A DNA stretch of 64,000 nt from Bacillota bacterium (GCA_023391635.1 JAEWAQ010000048.1:62001-126000); one strand, 5' to 3'. Positions 36,513 to 46,152 are shown, counted from the stretch's first letter. The notes: a model not told the origin generated them from the letters alone. Numbers and translations: made by a program.

Positions 36513-38147
36513 ATGAATATGCGCAAGTTGAAAAAGCTGCTGTCTGTCTCCATGTGTGCGATGTTGGTTCCGGCCTTGCTGGCGGGTTGCGGAGGCGGAA
36601 CGAACAATGAAGCCTCGCCCGACACGTCTGCTTCTGCAACAGATAAGGGGGCTCCGCCGGCATCCAAGAATCCGGTCAAAATCACGATTTGGATGCCGCT
36701 CAACGTGAATGCCGCCGTTACCGTCAAAAACCTGAATGAAGTAGCGGCAACGCAGGAATGGTCGAAGCGTACGAACGTCGCCGTCGAATTCCAGCATCCT
36801 TCCGCCGGCACCGAGAGCGAACAGCTTAACGTCACGCTTGCCTCCAACAACCTCCCGGATGTATTCCAGATGAGTCTGAACTCGTTCCCGGGGGGACTTC
36901 AGAAAGCGTACTCCGATGGCGTTATTATCAAACTGAACGATCTGATCGACCAGTACGCTCCGAATCTAAAGAAGATTATGGATGAGAATCCTATCGTCGC
37001 CAAGCAATTGAAATCGGACAGCGGAGATATCTTCGCGCTGCCGCACCTGCGTACCGGCAGCTATAAAGTGTTCGCCGGCTTGATGATTCGTCAGGATTGG
37101 CTGGACGATCTGGGTCTGGAGGCGCCGGAGACGGTCGACGAGTGGGAGACGGTGCTAAGGGCTTTCAAGGAGAAGAAGGGAGCGGAAATTCCGCTTCTGG
37201 CCGGAGCGCCGCCCAAGCTGGAAATGATGGGCCCGACAGCGCCGGGCATCGAGGAAGCATTCGGCATCACAAACAATTACTATCTGGATAACGGCGCGAT
37301 CAAGTACGGTCCGATCGAGCCGGGCTATAAGGATTTCTTGACTGTATTCAACAAGTGGTACAACGAAGGACTGATCGATCCCGACTTCGCGACGAATGAT
37401 CAGAAGACGTTCGACGCCAAGGTTACAAGCGGCAAGGCGGGTGCCTTCTTTGGTTATATCGGGGGCAGCATGGGACGCTATTTGCCGGCTCTTCAGGAAA
37501 CAGATCCGAAGGCGAAGCTTTCCGCCGTGCAGTTCCCTGTTATGAATAAAGGCGATCAGCCGTTGTTCACCGGGCGTTCTTGGGAATGGGATTTGAACGG
37601 GGCGGTCATCACGAAGAGCGCCAAAAACCCCGAGGAGATCGTGAAAGCTTTCGATTATCTATATAGCCCTGAAGGACACATGCTCAAAAACTTCGGTATC
37701 GAAGGCCAGACCTATACGATGAAGGACGGACAGCCGGTATATACCGATTTGATTATGAAAAATCCCGATAAATTGACGGTCGCGCAAGCAATGGCCAAAC
37801 ATTTCTTCGCGAACTACCCGTTCGTTGGAGTCGACGATGACCGTTACAACGATCAATATTACGAATTGCCCGCCCAGAAGGAAGCCGTCAAGCTGTACGC
37901 CAAGTATGCCGACAATACGTTGAAAGTGTCGATACCGCCGACCAGCTTGACGCCGGAGGAAGCGAAGGAAATGAGCAGAATCAACTCCGATGCGACGACG
38001 TACCGAGATGAAATGTTTGTCAAATTCGTAATGGGCGCAGAACCGCTTGCCAATTTCGATGCCTACGTTACGCAGATGAAGAAGTTCAATATTGACCGCG
38101 GCATTCAGATACAGCAGGATGCTCTGGCACGATACAACGCGAGATAA
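36513..38147 (+). CDS. Extracellular solute-binding lipoprotein (LplA-like)
   Basis: The 544-residue binding lipoprotein has lipobox LLAGC with Cys26. It is clearly related to the binding protein at 9042 (shared IRQDWLDDLGLEAPETVDEWETVLRAFKEK-type and WYNEGLIDPDFATND-type segments). AGGGGAG precedes ATG 36513. It leads the third LplB/YtcP-type importer, with permeases at 38229 and 39158 and an AraC regulator at 40100. Confidence 0.93.
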   Translation: MNMRKLKKLLSVSMCAMLVPALLAGCGGGTNNEASPDTSASATDKGAPPASKNPVKITIWMPLNVNAAVTVKNLNEVAATQEWSKRTNVAVEFQHPSAGTESEQLNVTLASNNLPDVFQMSLNSFPGGLQKAYSDGVIIKLNDLIDQYAPNLKKIMDENPIVAKQLKSDSGDIFALPHLRTGSYKVFAGLMIRQDWLDDLGLEAPETVDEWETVLRAFKEKKGAEIPLLAGAPPKLEMMGPTAPGIEEAFGITNNYYLDNGAIKYGPIEPGYKDFLTVFNKWYNEGLIDPDFATNDQKTFDAKVTSGKAGAFFGYIGGSMGRYLPALQETDPKAKLSAVQFPVMNKGDQPLFTGRSWEWDLNGAVITKSAKNPEEIVKAFDYLYSPEGHMLKNFGIEGQTYTMKDGQPVYTDLIMKNPDKLTVAQAMAKHFFANYPFVGVDDDRYNDQYYELPAQKEAVKLYAKYADNTLKVSIPPTSLTPEEAKEMSRINSDATTYRDEMFVKFVMGAEPLANFDAYVTQMKKFNIDRGIQIQQDALARYNAR

Positions 38148-38154
38148 ACGCAAG

Positions 38155-38193
38155 AAGAAGGGGGGGCGCGCCAGAAAACGCTTCCCCTTCTTG
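38155..38193 (+). other. Hairpin between binding-protein and permease genes
   Basis: GAAGGGG near 38158-38164 can pair with CCCCTTC at 38184-38190, with GC/GC inside, and TTGTT follows. Position and strength match the hairpins after the two other binding-protein genes (10731 and 17320), so partial termination is likely. Confidence 0.6.
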
Positions 38194-38228
38194 TTGACAC
38201 ACATTAGCTGAACTGCGAGGTGAAGCCC

Positions 38229-39146
38229 ATGACGCATGCATTCACGGCGCTGTGGGACAACTACAGAAAGAACAAAGCGATCTACTGGATGGCGCTTCCG
38301 GTGCTGCTGTATTACCTGCTCTTCAAATACATGCCGATGTACGGTGCCGTGATCGCGTTCAAGGATTACACCGTAACCAAGGGAATCTGGGAAAGCGAAT
38401 GGGTAGGGCTCGCCAACTTCAAAGATTTCTTCGAAAGTTATTATTTCTGGAGGCTGTTGCGAAACACGCTGCTGCTTAGTTTCTATCAATTGATATTCGG
38501 GTTCCCGGCGCCGATTATTCTCGCGCTTCTGTTGAATGAGTTGAGGCAGCGGATGTTCAAAAACGTCGTGCAGACCATCTCGTATTTGCCGCATTTCATT
38601 TCCCTTATCGTGATTTGCGGGATGATTGTCGACTTTACAAGCCGCGGAGGAGTGGTCAATGTGATCATTCAGTTTTTCGGCGGCGAGCCGAAGGCGCTCC
38701 TGAACGATCCGGCCAATTTTCGCACGATCTACACGGTGTCGCAAGTGTGGCAGGAGATTGGATTCTCATCCATTATTTTCTTGGCTGCGCTTGGTGCAAT
38801 TAATCCGGAAATCTATGACGCGGCCAAAGTCGACGGTGCCGGGCGCTTCAGGCAAATGTTGAATGTGACGCTTCCCGGCATCATGCCCATGATCGTTATT
38901 CTGCTCATTCTGCGCGTAGGAGGGCTCATGGAGATCGGGTTCGAGAAGGTTATTCTGTTGTACAACCCCAATACGTACGACACGGCGGATGTGATCTCAT
39001 CCTTCATCTATCGGAAGGGAATAAGCGAAGCGGCCGAATTCAGTTACACGACGGCGGTCGGTTTATTCCAGGCCGTAATCAACTTTATTTTGCTGTTCGG
39101 CGCGAACCATCTGTCCAGGACGATATCCGATCACAAATTATTCTGA
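38229..39146 (+). CDS. Sugar ABC transporter permease (LplB-like)
   Basis: The 305-residue permease has six predicted membrane segments and the EAA loop YDAAKVDGAGRFRQMLNVTLPG. It is close to the permease at 7110 (shared YMPMYGAVIAFKDY and VQTISYLPHFISLIVICG patterns). ATG 38229 is preferred over GTG 38220, because the latter overlaps the GAGGTG ribosome-binding site. Confidence 0.93.
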   Translation: MTHAFTALWDNYRKNKAIYWMALPVLLYYLLFKYMPMYGAVIAFKDYTVTKGIWESEWVGLANFKDFFESYYFWRLLRNTLLLSFYQLIFGFPAPIILALLLNELRQRMFKNVVQTISYLPHFISLIVICGMIVDFTSRGGVVNVIIQFFGGEPKALLNDPANFRTIYTVSQVWQEIGFSSIIFLAALGAINPEIYDAAKVDGAGRFRQMLNVTLPGIMPMIVILLILRVGGLMEIGFEKVILLYNPNTYDTADVISSFIYRKGISEAAEFSYTTAVGLFQAVINFILLFGANHLSRTISDHKLF

Positions 39147-39157
39147 GGTGCATGAGC

Positions 39158-40036
39158 ATGAAAAAATCGGCTGCTGAACACGTTTTCGATGCATTGAATA
39201 TTGCGCTGATGATCGTGCTGATGGCAGCGACGCTATATCCCGTCTGGCATGTGCTTGCCGCTTCGTTCAGTGATTCCAATCAATTGCTGCGGCATTCGGG
39301 GTTGCTGTTTTTCCCGCTCGGCTTCAATCTGGAAGCATACGATCTGGTGCTGAGCAATCCGAATATTTCGACAGGGTACCGCAATACGCTCCTGATCGTC
39401 GTGATTGGCACTTTGCTTAACCTCGTGATGACCATATTCGGAGCTTATGCCCTGTCGCGCAAGAACTTCCTGCCACGGGATGCCATCATGCTAGGAATCG
39501 TATTTACGATGTTTTTCAGCGGTGGCATCATTCCAACCTATCTGGTCGTGAACAACTGGCTGCATCTCGGGAACAGCCTGCTGTCGCTTATGATTCCGGT
39601 TGCCGTCAATACGTTTAATCTGATCATCATGCGGACTTCGTTTCAGGGCATCTCGGAGAGCTTGCTGGAATCGGCGAAGATCGACGGGGCAGGCGAACTG
39701 CGCATTGTGTGGCAAATCGTCGTTCCACTGTCGATGCCGGTCATTGCGGTTGTACTGCTCTACTACGGTGTACAGCACTGGAATTCCTGGTTCAATGCCG
39801 TTCTCTATATTCGCAACCGCGAGCTGTTTCCATTGCAACTGGTGCTTCGCGAAATTCTTATTCAGAATTCGACGGACGCCATGACCGCTTCTGCGTCCAT
39901 GGGAGATAAGGAAGCGATTGGCGAGAGCATCAAGTACGCAACCATTATGATTGCGACGGCTCCGATTCTATTCGTCTATCCGTTCCTGCAGAAGTATTTC
40001 GTCAAAGGGGTCATGATTGGAGCCTTGAAGGAATAG
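39158..40036 (+). CDS. Carbohydrate ABC transporter permease (YtcP-like)
   Basis: The 292-residue second permease has FSGGIIPTYLVVNNW, the EAA loop LESAKIDGAGELRIVWQIVVP and the C-terminus QKYFVKGVMIGALKE. ATG 39158 lies 7 bp after GAGGTG; ATG 39152 would be only 1 bp away. It closely matches the permease at 8114. The AraC regulator that follows has its own promoter. Confidence 0.93.
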   Translation: MKKSAAEHVFDALNIALMIVLMAATLYPVWHVLAASFSDSNQLLRHSGLLFFPLGFNLEAYDLVLSNPNISTGYRNTLLIVVIGTLLNLVMTIFGAYALSRKNFLPRDAIMLGIVFTMFFSGGIIPTYLVVNNWLHLGNSLLSLMIPVAVNTFNLIIMRTSFQGISESLLESAKIDGAGELRIVWQIVVPLSMPVIAVVLLYYGVQHWNSWFNAVLYIRNRELFPLQLVLREILIQNSTDAMTASASMGDKEAIGESIKYATIMIATAPILFVYPFLQKYFVKGVMIGALKE

Positions 40037-40056
40037 CCCGCTGCCCGTTCGGGACG

Positions 40057-40065
40057 TGGTATAAT
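40057..40065 (+). promoter_or_regulatory. Extended -10 promoter before the AraC regulator
   Basis: TGG TATAAT at 40057-40065 is a consensus extended -10 element. No good -35 is seen 16-18 bp upstream. Transcription would begin near 40072, which excludes the in-frame ATG at 40064 and supports the start at 40100. Confidence 0.6.
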
Positions 40066-40099
40066 GGGTGACAATAGGAGCCGTGGAAGGGAAGGGATG

Positions 40100-42424
40100 A
40101 TGTTGCGCAGCGTCCGCGTATCCTGGATAATCTCATATTCCGTGATCCTGCTCATTCCTGTCGTGATCAGCGTGACGATTCTGATGCATTCAAGGCAGAT
40201 TCTGGCCAATGAAGTCAGCCGTTCCAATGAAGCGCTGCTCAAGCAGGTGCAGCAAGTCATCGATGCGCAAATTTCGGATATTATGCGGATGGGAACACAG
40301 TTGTCCGTCGACGGCAGGCTGATCACCTTCATGAACTATTCCAAGGTGCCGGATGCTACATGGCGCTTGGCGGCGCTCGATTTTACCCGAATGTTCACTT
40401 CCATGCGCGTAGCGAACAGCTTCATTCGAGATTTCTATGTCTACATGCCGGAAGGAAATATCGGATTGACCTCAAGTTCCGTCATGGACAAAGATTTAAT
40501 CTATCAGATGTATCACCAGAGTACGGGATTGTCGCAAGCGGAGTGGGAAAGATGGATTGGCAGACCGAATGTAAATGAAATCGTTCGTATGACTGTGAAC
40601 GGTGACAACAATAAACCGGAGAGTGCGCTCGTATATGTTCGCTCGCTTGTTTCGCAGTCCGATCAGATGTCTTCTTCCTTGTTGGTCGTTCTGGATTCCA
40701 GGCGTTTCGAGCAGTTGATCTCGAGCGTGAAGCTGGAGGAAGAAAGTACCGTATTTATCGCCAATCGCAACGATCAAGTGTTGTTCACGACCCACACGAA
40801 GCTGCTGGCTGACGGTGTTGACATCGGATCTTGGAATCACGATGCTGTAGGGGAGCAAGCGGTCGAGTGGGAAGGAGAGAAGGCGACGGTTGCCCATATT
40901 ACCTCGTCATTCAGCGACTGGAGCTATTATATCGTCACCCCGACTCGTGTCTATGCGAGCAAAGTGACGACACTGCGCAACCTGACGATTCTCGGATTCC
41001 TGCTTAGTGTCGGACTTAGCACCGCAGCCTTGCTATGGTTTACCAAGCGCAATTACAGACCGATCGGCCGGATGATGGAGATTGTCTCTCATAATGTACA
41101 GGATAACCTGACGAAATCCCGCAATGAGCTCAGCATTCTCCAGCAGGTCATGAAGAAGACGATGGAGGATCTGAACGACAGCGACAGGAAGCTTCGACAA
41201 TCGGCGCCGCTCATGCAGGCCAATTTGCTGGGTCGTCTGTTGAAAGGAAGAACCGAGTTCGATCCGGAGCTGCAGTCGTTGTTCGATAAGCATCGTTTGG
41301 GACTGGATTCGGACGCTTATTCCATCGTGTTGATTCATGTGGAAGACTACCGGCAGCTGTTCCGCTCGAGCACGAGCAGTAGGGAAGATATCGGGAAGAA
41401 GCTGCAATTCGTCCAACTGATTCTTGCCAACATCATCGGCGAATTACTGGGCATGGATCATGCTTATTGTTACATCGAAGTAGACGGGATGGCCGTCTTT
41501 CTCGTCAATCCGCCGGATGCATCCAAGGCGGCGAATGCCCGGCTGATCGGGCGGATCAAGGAAGCTCAGACCTTCATTCAGGAGAAGTTTTATTTGTACT
41601 TCTCAGTCGGAGTCAGCGACATCCATTGCGGCGGTGTTGGCGTGATCCCGCATTGTTACGAAGAAGCGCTGGAAGCGCTGGAGTATAGGCTGATTCGTGG
41701 TACGGGCGCGGTTATTCCTTACGAGACGGTGAAGTCGCCCAAAGAAGCGTTCTATTATCCGATTGAATTGGAGCGGCGGTTGATCAATTTCATCGCGGCA
41801 GGGGATTTGCAGCATGCGACAGAAGTGACGAATGAGATACTCATGACGAATTTCTCCGGAGGCACGCTGTCCATTGAATTGGCCAAGTGTCTCATGTTCG
41901 AGATCATTAGCACGGTGCTCAAGGCAACGGAGCATCTCAAGTCCGAACCGGAAGGTCCGGGGCTGCAGCGCGTGGAACTGATCAAAAGATTCTTGAAATG
42001 CGATTCGTTCGAGGAAATCGAGACTGTGCTTCACGAGGTGCTGGCATTTGTCTGTCGGATTGTGCAGCAAGGCAAGGACCCGCGGCATACCGATCTGAAA
42101 AATCAGATTGAGAAGTTCATTCAAGCCCGCTACGCGGACGGAAATTTGAGTCTGAGCCTGATCGCGGAGCAATTCGGGTTGCATCCGACGTATGTTTCCA
42201 AGTTCTTCAAGCAGCAGAGCGATACGAATGTAATCGACTATATCAACCAATACCGTATCGACGTCGCCAAGCCGATGCTGCACGACGCATCCGTGCAGGA
42301 AGTATCGGAGAGGGTCGGATTCTTGAACGCCAACTCGTTCATTCGCGTCTTCAAGAAGTACGAAGGGATTACGCCGGGACAATACAAGGCCAAGATGGCC
42401 GATGCAGCTGTTATGTCGAAATGA
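40100..42424 (+). CDS. AraC family transcriptional regulator with extracellular sensor domain
   Basis: The 774-residue protein has the same architecture as the regulator at 27362: a membrane helix near residues 7-28, an extracytoplasmic sensor (about 30-295), a second helix (about 298-318) and a C-terminal AraC domain (LSLSLIAEQFGLHPTYVSKFFKQQSDTNVIDYINQYR...VQEVSERVGFLNANSFIRVFKKYEG). ATG 40100 (or 40097) follows GGAAGGGAAGGG. It probably controls the importer just upstream in response to an external ligand (inference). Confidence 0.9.
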   Translation: MLRSVRVSWIISYSVILLIPVVISVTILMHSRQILANEVSRSNEALLKQVQQVIDAQISDIMRMGTQLSVDGRLITFMNYSKVPDATWRLAALDFTRMFTSMRVANSFIRDFYVYMPEGNIGLTSSSVMDKDLIYQMYHQSTGLSQAEWERWIGRPNVNEIVRMTVNGDNNKPESALVYVRSLVSQSDQMSSSLLVVLDSRRFEQLISSVKLEEESTVFIANRNDQVLFTTHTKLLADGVDIGSWNHDAVGEQAVEWEGEKATVAHITSSFSDWSYYIVTPTRVYASKVTTLRNLTILGFLLSVGLSTAALLWFTKRNYRPIGRMMEIVSHNVQDNLTKSRNELSILQQVMKKTMEDLNDSDRKLRQSAPLMQANLLGRLLKGRTEFDPELQSLFDKHRLGLDSDAYSIVLIHVEDYRQLFRSSTSSREDIGKKLQFVQLILANIIGELLGMDHAYCYIEVDGMAVFLVNPPDASKAANARLIGRIKEAQTFIQEKFYLYFSVGVSDIHCGGVGVIPHCYEEALEALEYRLIRGTGAVIPYETVKSPKEAFYYPIELERRLINFIAAGDLQHATEVTNEILMTNFSGGTLSIELAKCLMFEIISTVLKATEHLKSEPEGPGLQRVELIKRFLKCDSFEEIETVLHEVLAFVCRIVQQGKDPRHTDLKNQIEKFIQARYADGNLSLSLIAEQFGLHPTYVSKFFKQQSDTNVIDYINQYRIDVAKPMLHDASVQEVSERVGFLNANSFIRVFKKYEGITPGQYKAKMADAAVMSK

Positions 42425-42478
42425 AGCAGGAAACCAATTGATTTATTAGCCCTTGTATCGAAAATAAAATTTGACAGC

Positions 42479-43828
42479 TCATCCCGCGGCAGCTTCCTGC
42501 TGCGGGATCGTAATCCGGAACACCGTGCCATTCTCTTCATCCGAAAGCAATTCCAATTTGCCGCCGTAATGCTCCGTTCTCTCGGATACGATCGCAAGAC
42601 CAAGTCCGGAGTGCTTGCCGCCCTTCTTGGTGGTGAAACCGGCGGCGAATATTTTCTTCCGTTCCTCGCTATTCAATATCCTGCCGCTATTCGCGACTTC
42701 CATGACCATTTGCTGATTCTCATATCGGATGGAACCCCGAACGACACGCCTGCTTGTAGGTAGAGACGAGACTTCATCGAATGCATTTTCCACCAAATTT
42801 CCAAGTATTTTGATGATGTCTATGGTTCGGATTGAGCTCTCCTGTATGGATTTCTGCTGCGGAAGTTCAAACATGAACGTAATTCCTTTGGCGATCGCTA
42901 CGGTTGTCTTCGCTTTCACGAAGGCAGCGAGCGCAGGGGAGGCGTGGTTGACAATTTCGCTCATTTCCTGCGTCTCATGCACCAGTTCGGCTACGTATGA
43001 TTGCAACTCTTTCGTCTTGTTCATCTGAGTCATCGTATGGATTACTTGAAGATGATTGATGAAATCGTGCCGCTGTCCCCGTATGGAGGCGAACATGCGG
43101 TTAATGTCTTCGATATAGTGATCCTGAGTAGCTCGAACGGCGTGCTCTCTGGTGCGGATAATAAGCTGCGCGACGAGCACAATCGCCGCCAAGGAGATGG
43201 CTATGACGGCGTAGATAATGATGGCGTTCGTTATCGGTTTGCTGCTTTCATTGTCATGCTGAACGGCTTGCAGGATGCCTAACAAATAAAACTGGACAAA
43301 GATCAGCATGATGAGAAGACCAAGTTTACTTCGTCCACTCGAAATTAGGAGAGCAAGGTTATGCTTGAGACCCTGAAGTCCCATACGAGTAAAGCGAGAT
43401 GCTGCGATCAATAATAAAGATTGGATAAACACGATAGGGAAATACCTCCAAAATTGCGAGCCTATCACCTCTTCGCGATCAACGATTCCCATCCAATATT
43501 TGGCAATCGCAAAGCCGATTAAGTCCAGGGAAAGAAAAGTAAAATTCATGAGAATGAGTGCAGCGATTTTCTGACGGATATTTAAATCCTTAAATAACAG
43601 CCAAAGTAGAACAGCTTGGGCCAACCAGGAATTTACTAGATGAAAGGCAAGCGGTAAGAACAATTGCATAACATCGGTATAGAAGGAATGTAAAACGGCA
43701 AACCAGATAAATCGTTGAATCCATTTAGCGGGTTGTTTCTTAATGAATGAGATCGCGAATAAGGCAACTGCGAAAGTTTGGGGCATTGCTCCGAATATAC
43801 TCATCCGCATAAGCTCAAGAAAATTCAT
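42479..43828 (-). CDS. AgrC-like sensor histidine kinase 1 (GHKL type)
   Basis: The 449-residue kinase has about six membrane segments (residues 1-225), then a cytoplasmic part with the phosphoacceptor His254 in IRGQRHDFINHLQVIH, the N-box ILGNLVENAFDEV and the G-box GLGLAIVSERTEHYGG. This is the HPK10/AgrC class that detects cyclic peptides. Its cytoplasmic half is nearly the same as that of the neighbour at 43905, but the sensor halves diverge. A CCGCGGCAGC/GCTGCGGG-type hairpin overlaps its 3' end. No cognate receiver is encoded nearby. Confidence 0.9.
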   Translation of the reverse strand: MNFLELMRMSIFGAMPQTFAVALFAISFIKKQPAKWIQRFIWFAVLHSFYTDVMQLFLPLAFHLVNSWLAQAVLLWLLFKDLNIRQKIAALILMNFTFLSLDLIGFAIAKYWMGIVDREEVIGSQFWRYFPIVFIQSLLLIAASRFTRMGLQGLKHNLALLISSGRSKLGLLIMLIFVQFYLLGILQAVQHDNESSKPITNAIIIYAVIAISLAAIVLVAQLIIRTREHAVRATQDHYIEDINRMFASIRGQRHDFINHLQVIHTMTQMNKTKELQSYVAELVHETQEMSEIVNHASPALAAFVKAKTTVAIAKGITFMFELPQQKSIQESSIRTIDIIKILGNLVENAFDEVSSLPTSRRVVRGSIRYENQQMVMEVANSGRILNSEERKKIFAAGFTTKKGGKHSGLGLAIVSERTEHYGGKLELLSDEENGTVFRITIPQQEAAAG

Positions 43829-43904
43829 TTTACTTTAGCTCCCATGGTAATCTATGAAACATTCCGTATAACCGACCAGTTCTTAAATCATTATCGTATA
43901 TTGC

Positions 43905-45260
43905 TTATCCGGCAACAACCTCTTTTTGTGGAATCGAGATTCGAAATACGGTTCCACTGATCTCGTCTGATTGCAATTCTATTGTCCCTCCGTAATAATG
44001 CGTTCTCTCCGTTACAATAGCTAGACCAAGCCCGGAATGCTTCCCGCTTGTCTTTGTCGTAAATCCGGCTTTGAAAATTCTTGCTTGTTCATCACAACTC
44101 AAGATCCGGCCCCGATTTGCTACTTCCAGGATCATGCATTGGTTGATATATTTGATTGAACCTAGGACAAACCGCTTGTCCGCTGGCATAGAGGAGACTT
44201 CGTCAAATGCGTTGTCGACCAGATTGCCGATAATCTTGATAATGTCGATGATTCGAATTGAGCTTTCATTTTCAAGTTTCTGTGGCGGCAACTCGAATGT
44301 AAAAGCAATTCCTTTCGCGATCGCAACCGTTGTCTTGGCTTTTACGAATGCAGCCAGAGCAGGAGAGGTGTGATTGACGATTTCGCTCATTTCCTGCGTC
44401 TCGTTCACTATGTCAGCTACATATTTTTGCAAATCACTTGTCTTATTCATCTGGGTCATGGTATGTATGACTTGAAGATGATTGATGAAATCGTGCCTTT
44501 GGCCCCTAATGGAGGCAAACATGCGGTTGATGTCTTCGATGTAGTGGTCTTGCGTTGTTTGAACGGCGTGCTCTCGGGTTCGGATAATCAGTCGCGCGAT
44601 AAGGATGAGGGCCACAAGAGAAATGATAAAGACAGCGTAAATAAGAATAGTAGAGGTAATCACCCAGTTGCTTTCATTCGCAAAGTGAACAAAGTTGAGA
44701 ACTCCAAGGAAATAGAACTGTAGGAGGATCAAAATAATCAATGCTCCAAGGTAACTTCGACCGCTTTGAAATAGGAGTTGGAAGTAAGACTTGAACTTGG
44801 CAAAGTTTCTCCGGCTTATAAAGTGTGACACTAAAACAAGGATGAAAACCTCTCCCCACACAAATGGAAGAATTCGCAAGAATTGTTCCGACAATACGTC
44901 TGAACGTTCGCTGATATCCATCACGAAGTTGGCGAATGCGGACAGAATTAAATCTAAAGTTACAGCAACAAGGTTAATCGACATGAGTAATAATAATTTC
45001 TGTTTGTACTTCAGTTCTTTAAAGAGTAACAATAATAGAAGATATTGAGCAATTACAGAATTAATAACATGGAATGGAATAGACAAAAATAGTTGCATCG
45101 TATCTGTATACACCGAATGAATGAGTGCAATTGCAAAAATTCGCCCAATCAAGTTTTTCGGACGAGGGCGAATAAACGACATTACAAAAAAAATATAAGC
45201 AAATGTCTGTGGAATTGCTCCGAGAATGCTCATTCTCATAAGACTAATGAATTCTTCCAT
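43905..45260 (-). CDS. AgrC-like sensor histidine kinase 2 (GHKL type)
   Basis: The 451-residue kinase is paralogous to the one at 42479. It has six predicted membrane segments, His256 in IRGQRHDFINHLQVIH, IIGNLVDNAFDEVSS and GLGLAIVTERTHYYGG. The two genes are in tandem with 76 bp between them. It is read divergently from the sensor-only protein and agrBD cassette across a 229-bp AT-rich intergenic region. A peptide-sensing role is inferred from family and position. Two kinases beside one agrD raises the question of which one reads the peptide. Confidence 0.9.
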   Translation of the reverse strand: MEEFISLMRMSILGAIPQTFAYIFFVMSFIRPRPKNLIGRIFAIALIHSVYTDTMQLFLSIPFHVINSVIAQYLLLLLLFKELKYKQKLLLLMSINLVAVTLDLILSAFANFVMDISERSDVLSEQFLRILPFVWGEVFILVLVSHFISRRNFAKFKSYFQLLFQSGRSYLGALIILILLQFYFLGVLNFVHFANESNWVITSTILIYAVFIISLVALILIARLIIRTREHAVQTTQDHYIEDINRMFASIRGQRHDFINHLQVIHTMTQMNKTSDLQKYVADIVNETQEMSEIVNHTSPALAAFVKAKTTVAIAKGIAFTFELPPQKLENESSIRIIDIIKIIGNLVDNAFDEVSSMPADKRFVLGSIKYINQCMILEVANRGRILSCDEQARIFKAGFTTKTSGKHSGLGLAIVTERTHYYGGTIELQSDEISGTVFRISIPQKEVVAG

Positions 45261-45489
45261 TCAAGTGCACGCCTCAATTTCTTAATTTTGATTATAAAAT
45301 GGATTATAATAGAAAATTCAGAATATTTATATTGATTATTGAATAATACACTTGTGAAAGATAATTATTAAAGGAAAATTTAAATACAAATTACTAGAAT
45401 GCAAGTGAAATAAATATACGTTCGGCAAGAACTCTGGTAGAATAGGACTAGTTACGATAGAAGGAGAATTTTAAAGGGAGTCAACTAGA
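45261..45489. promoter_or_regulatory. Divergent AT-rich control region of the agr-like locus
   Basis: This 229-bp gap separates the minus-strand kinases from the plus-strand cassette and is markedly AT-rich. TGGTAGAAT at 45435-45443 is an extended -10 type element for the plus-strand genes. CACTTG (45349-45354) and CAAGTG (45402-45407) form a spaced inverted pair. No classical LytTR direct repeat was recognised. Confidence 0.45.
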
Positions 45490-46152
45490 ATGAATTTTCT
45501 TGCTTTTCTATTCTTCTCCACTCTGGAGTATCTCGGATTTATTTTCTTTATCCTTGCATTATTTAGGTTTAGTATACGTGAACATATCGTAAAATTCGTT
45601 ATATTTTCAGTTATTTTAAGTTTTGTTTCAAATTCAATGCAACTAGAATCTTTACAGGCTATTTCTTCATTGCTTCAGGCTTTTCTAATGATATGTTTTG
45701 TTGCATTCCTTTTAAGGGTACATATTTTTAATTCTTTAATTATGGTGATCACAGGGTATGTTATTAATTTCATTGTACAATGGATACTTATAGCCGTGGT
45801 CATTCATTTTACTGGTTCAGATGAAGTAATAACAGGGACTCCGAAAGCTTATATAACGCAAACTGCTTCGGCTTTTATCATGTTCTCATTCGGTGTCATT
45901 ACTTTATTTTTAAAAGGTGGATTTAGTTTTATTGATCACGATACTCGCTCCCGGCGCAGTAAAATATTTACGAAAGAAAACAGGCCACTTATCATACTTG
46001 TTTCTATTTCAATTATTATGACTTTCTTAGCAAATTTACTAATGTATTCGGTTAAAGATACTCCGTACTTGCTTGTCGCTTCCATACTATTTGTCGCATT
46101 AATAGGTTTAATTTATATGTGTGTTAAAAAGGATGAGCGGACGAATGGTTGA
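45490..46152 (+). CDS. Sensor-only AgrC-like membrane protein without kinase domain
   Basis: The 220-residue integral membrane protein has about six hydrophobic segments and no HisKA or ATPase region. It aligns by eye with the N-terminal sensor half of the neighbouring AgrC-like kinases: the start MNFL, FIFFILALF against FAVALFAISF, and the segment VILSFVSNSMQLESL against VLHSFYTDVMQLFLP at nearly the same residue positions (MQL at 50-52 against 54-56). The C-terminus ends in a short charged tail. It could be a peptide receptor, a decoy or a partner of the full-length kinases. AAGGAGAATTTT and a second AAGGGAG lie upstream. The homology is a visual judgement. Confidence 0.65.
   Translation: MNFLAFLFFSTLEYLGFIFFILALFRFSIREHIVKFVIFSVILSFVSNSMQLESLQAISSLLQAFLMICFVAFLLRVHIFNSLIMVITGYVINFIVQWILIAVVIHFTGSDEVITGTPKAYITQTASAFIMFSFGVITLFLKGGFSFIDHDTRSRRSKIFTKENRPLIILVSISIIMTFLANLLMYSVKDTPYLLVASILFVALIGLIYMCVKKDERTNG

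Noticed and set aside
40064..40100. Upstream ATG 40064 as start of the AraC regulator
   Set aside because: It lies inside the TATAAT of the extended -10 promoter, so it would not be in the mRNA. GGAAGGGAAGGG before 40097/40100 fits better.
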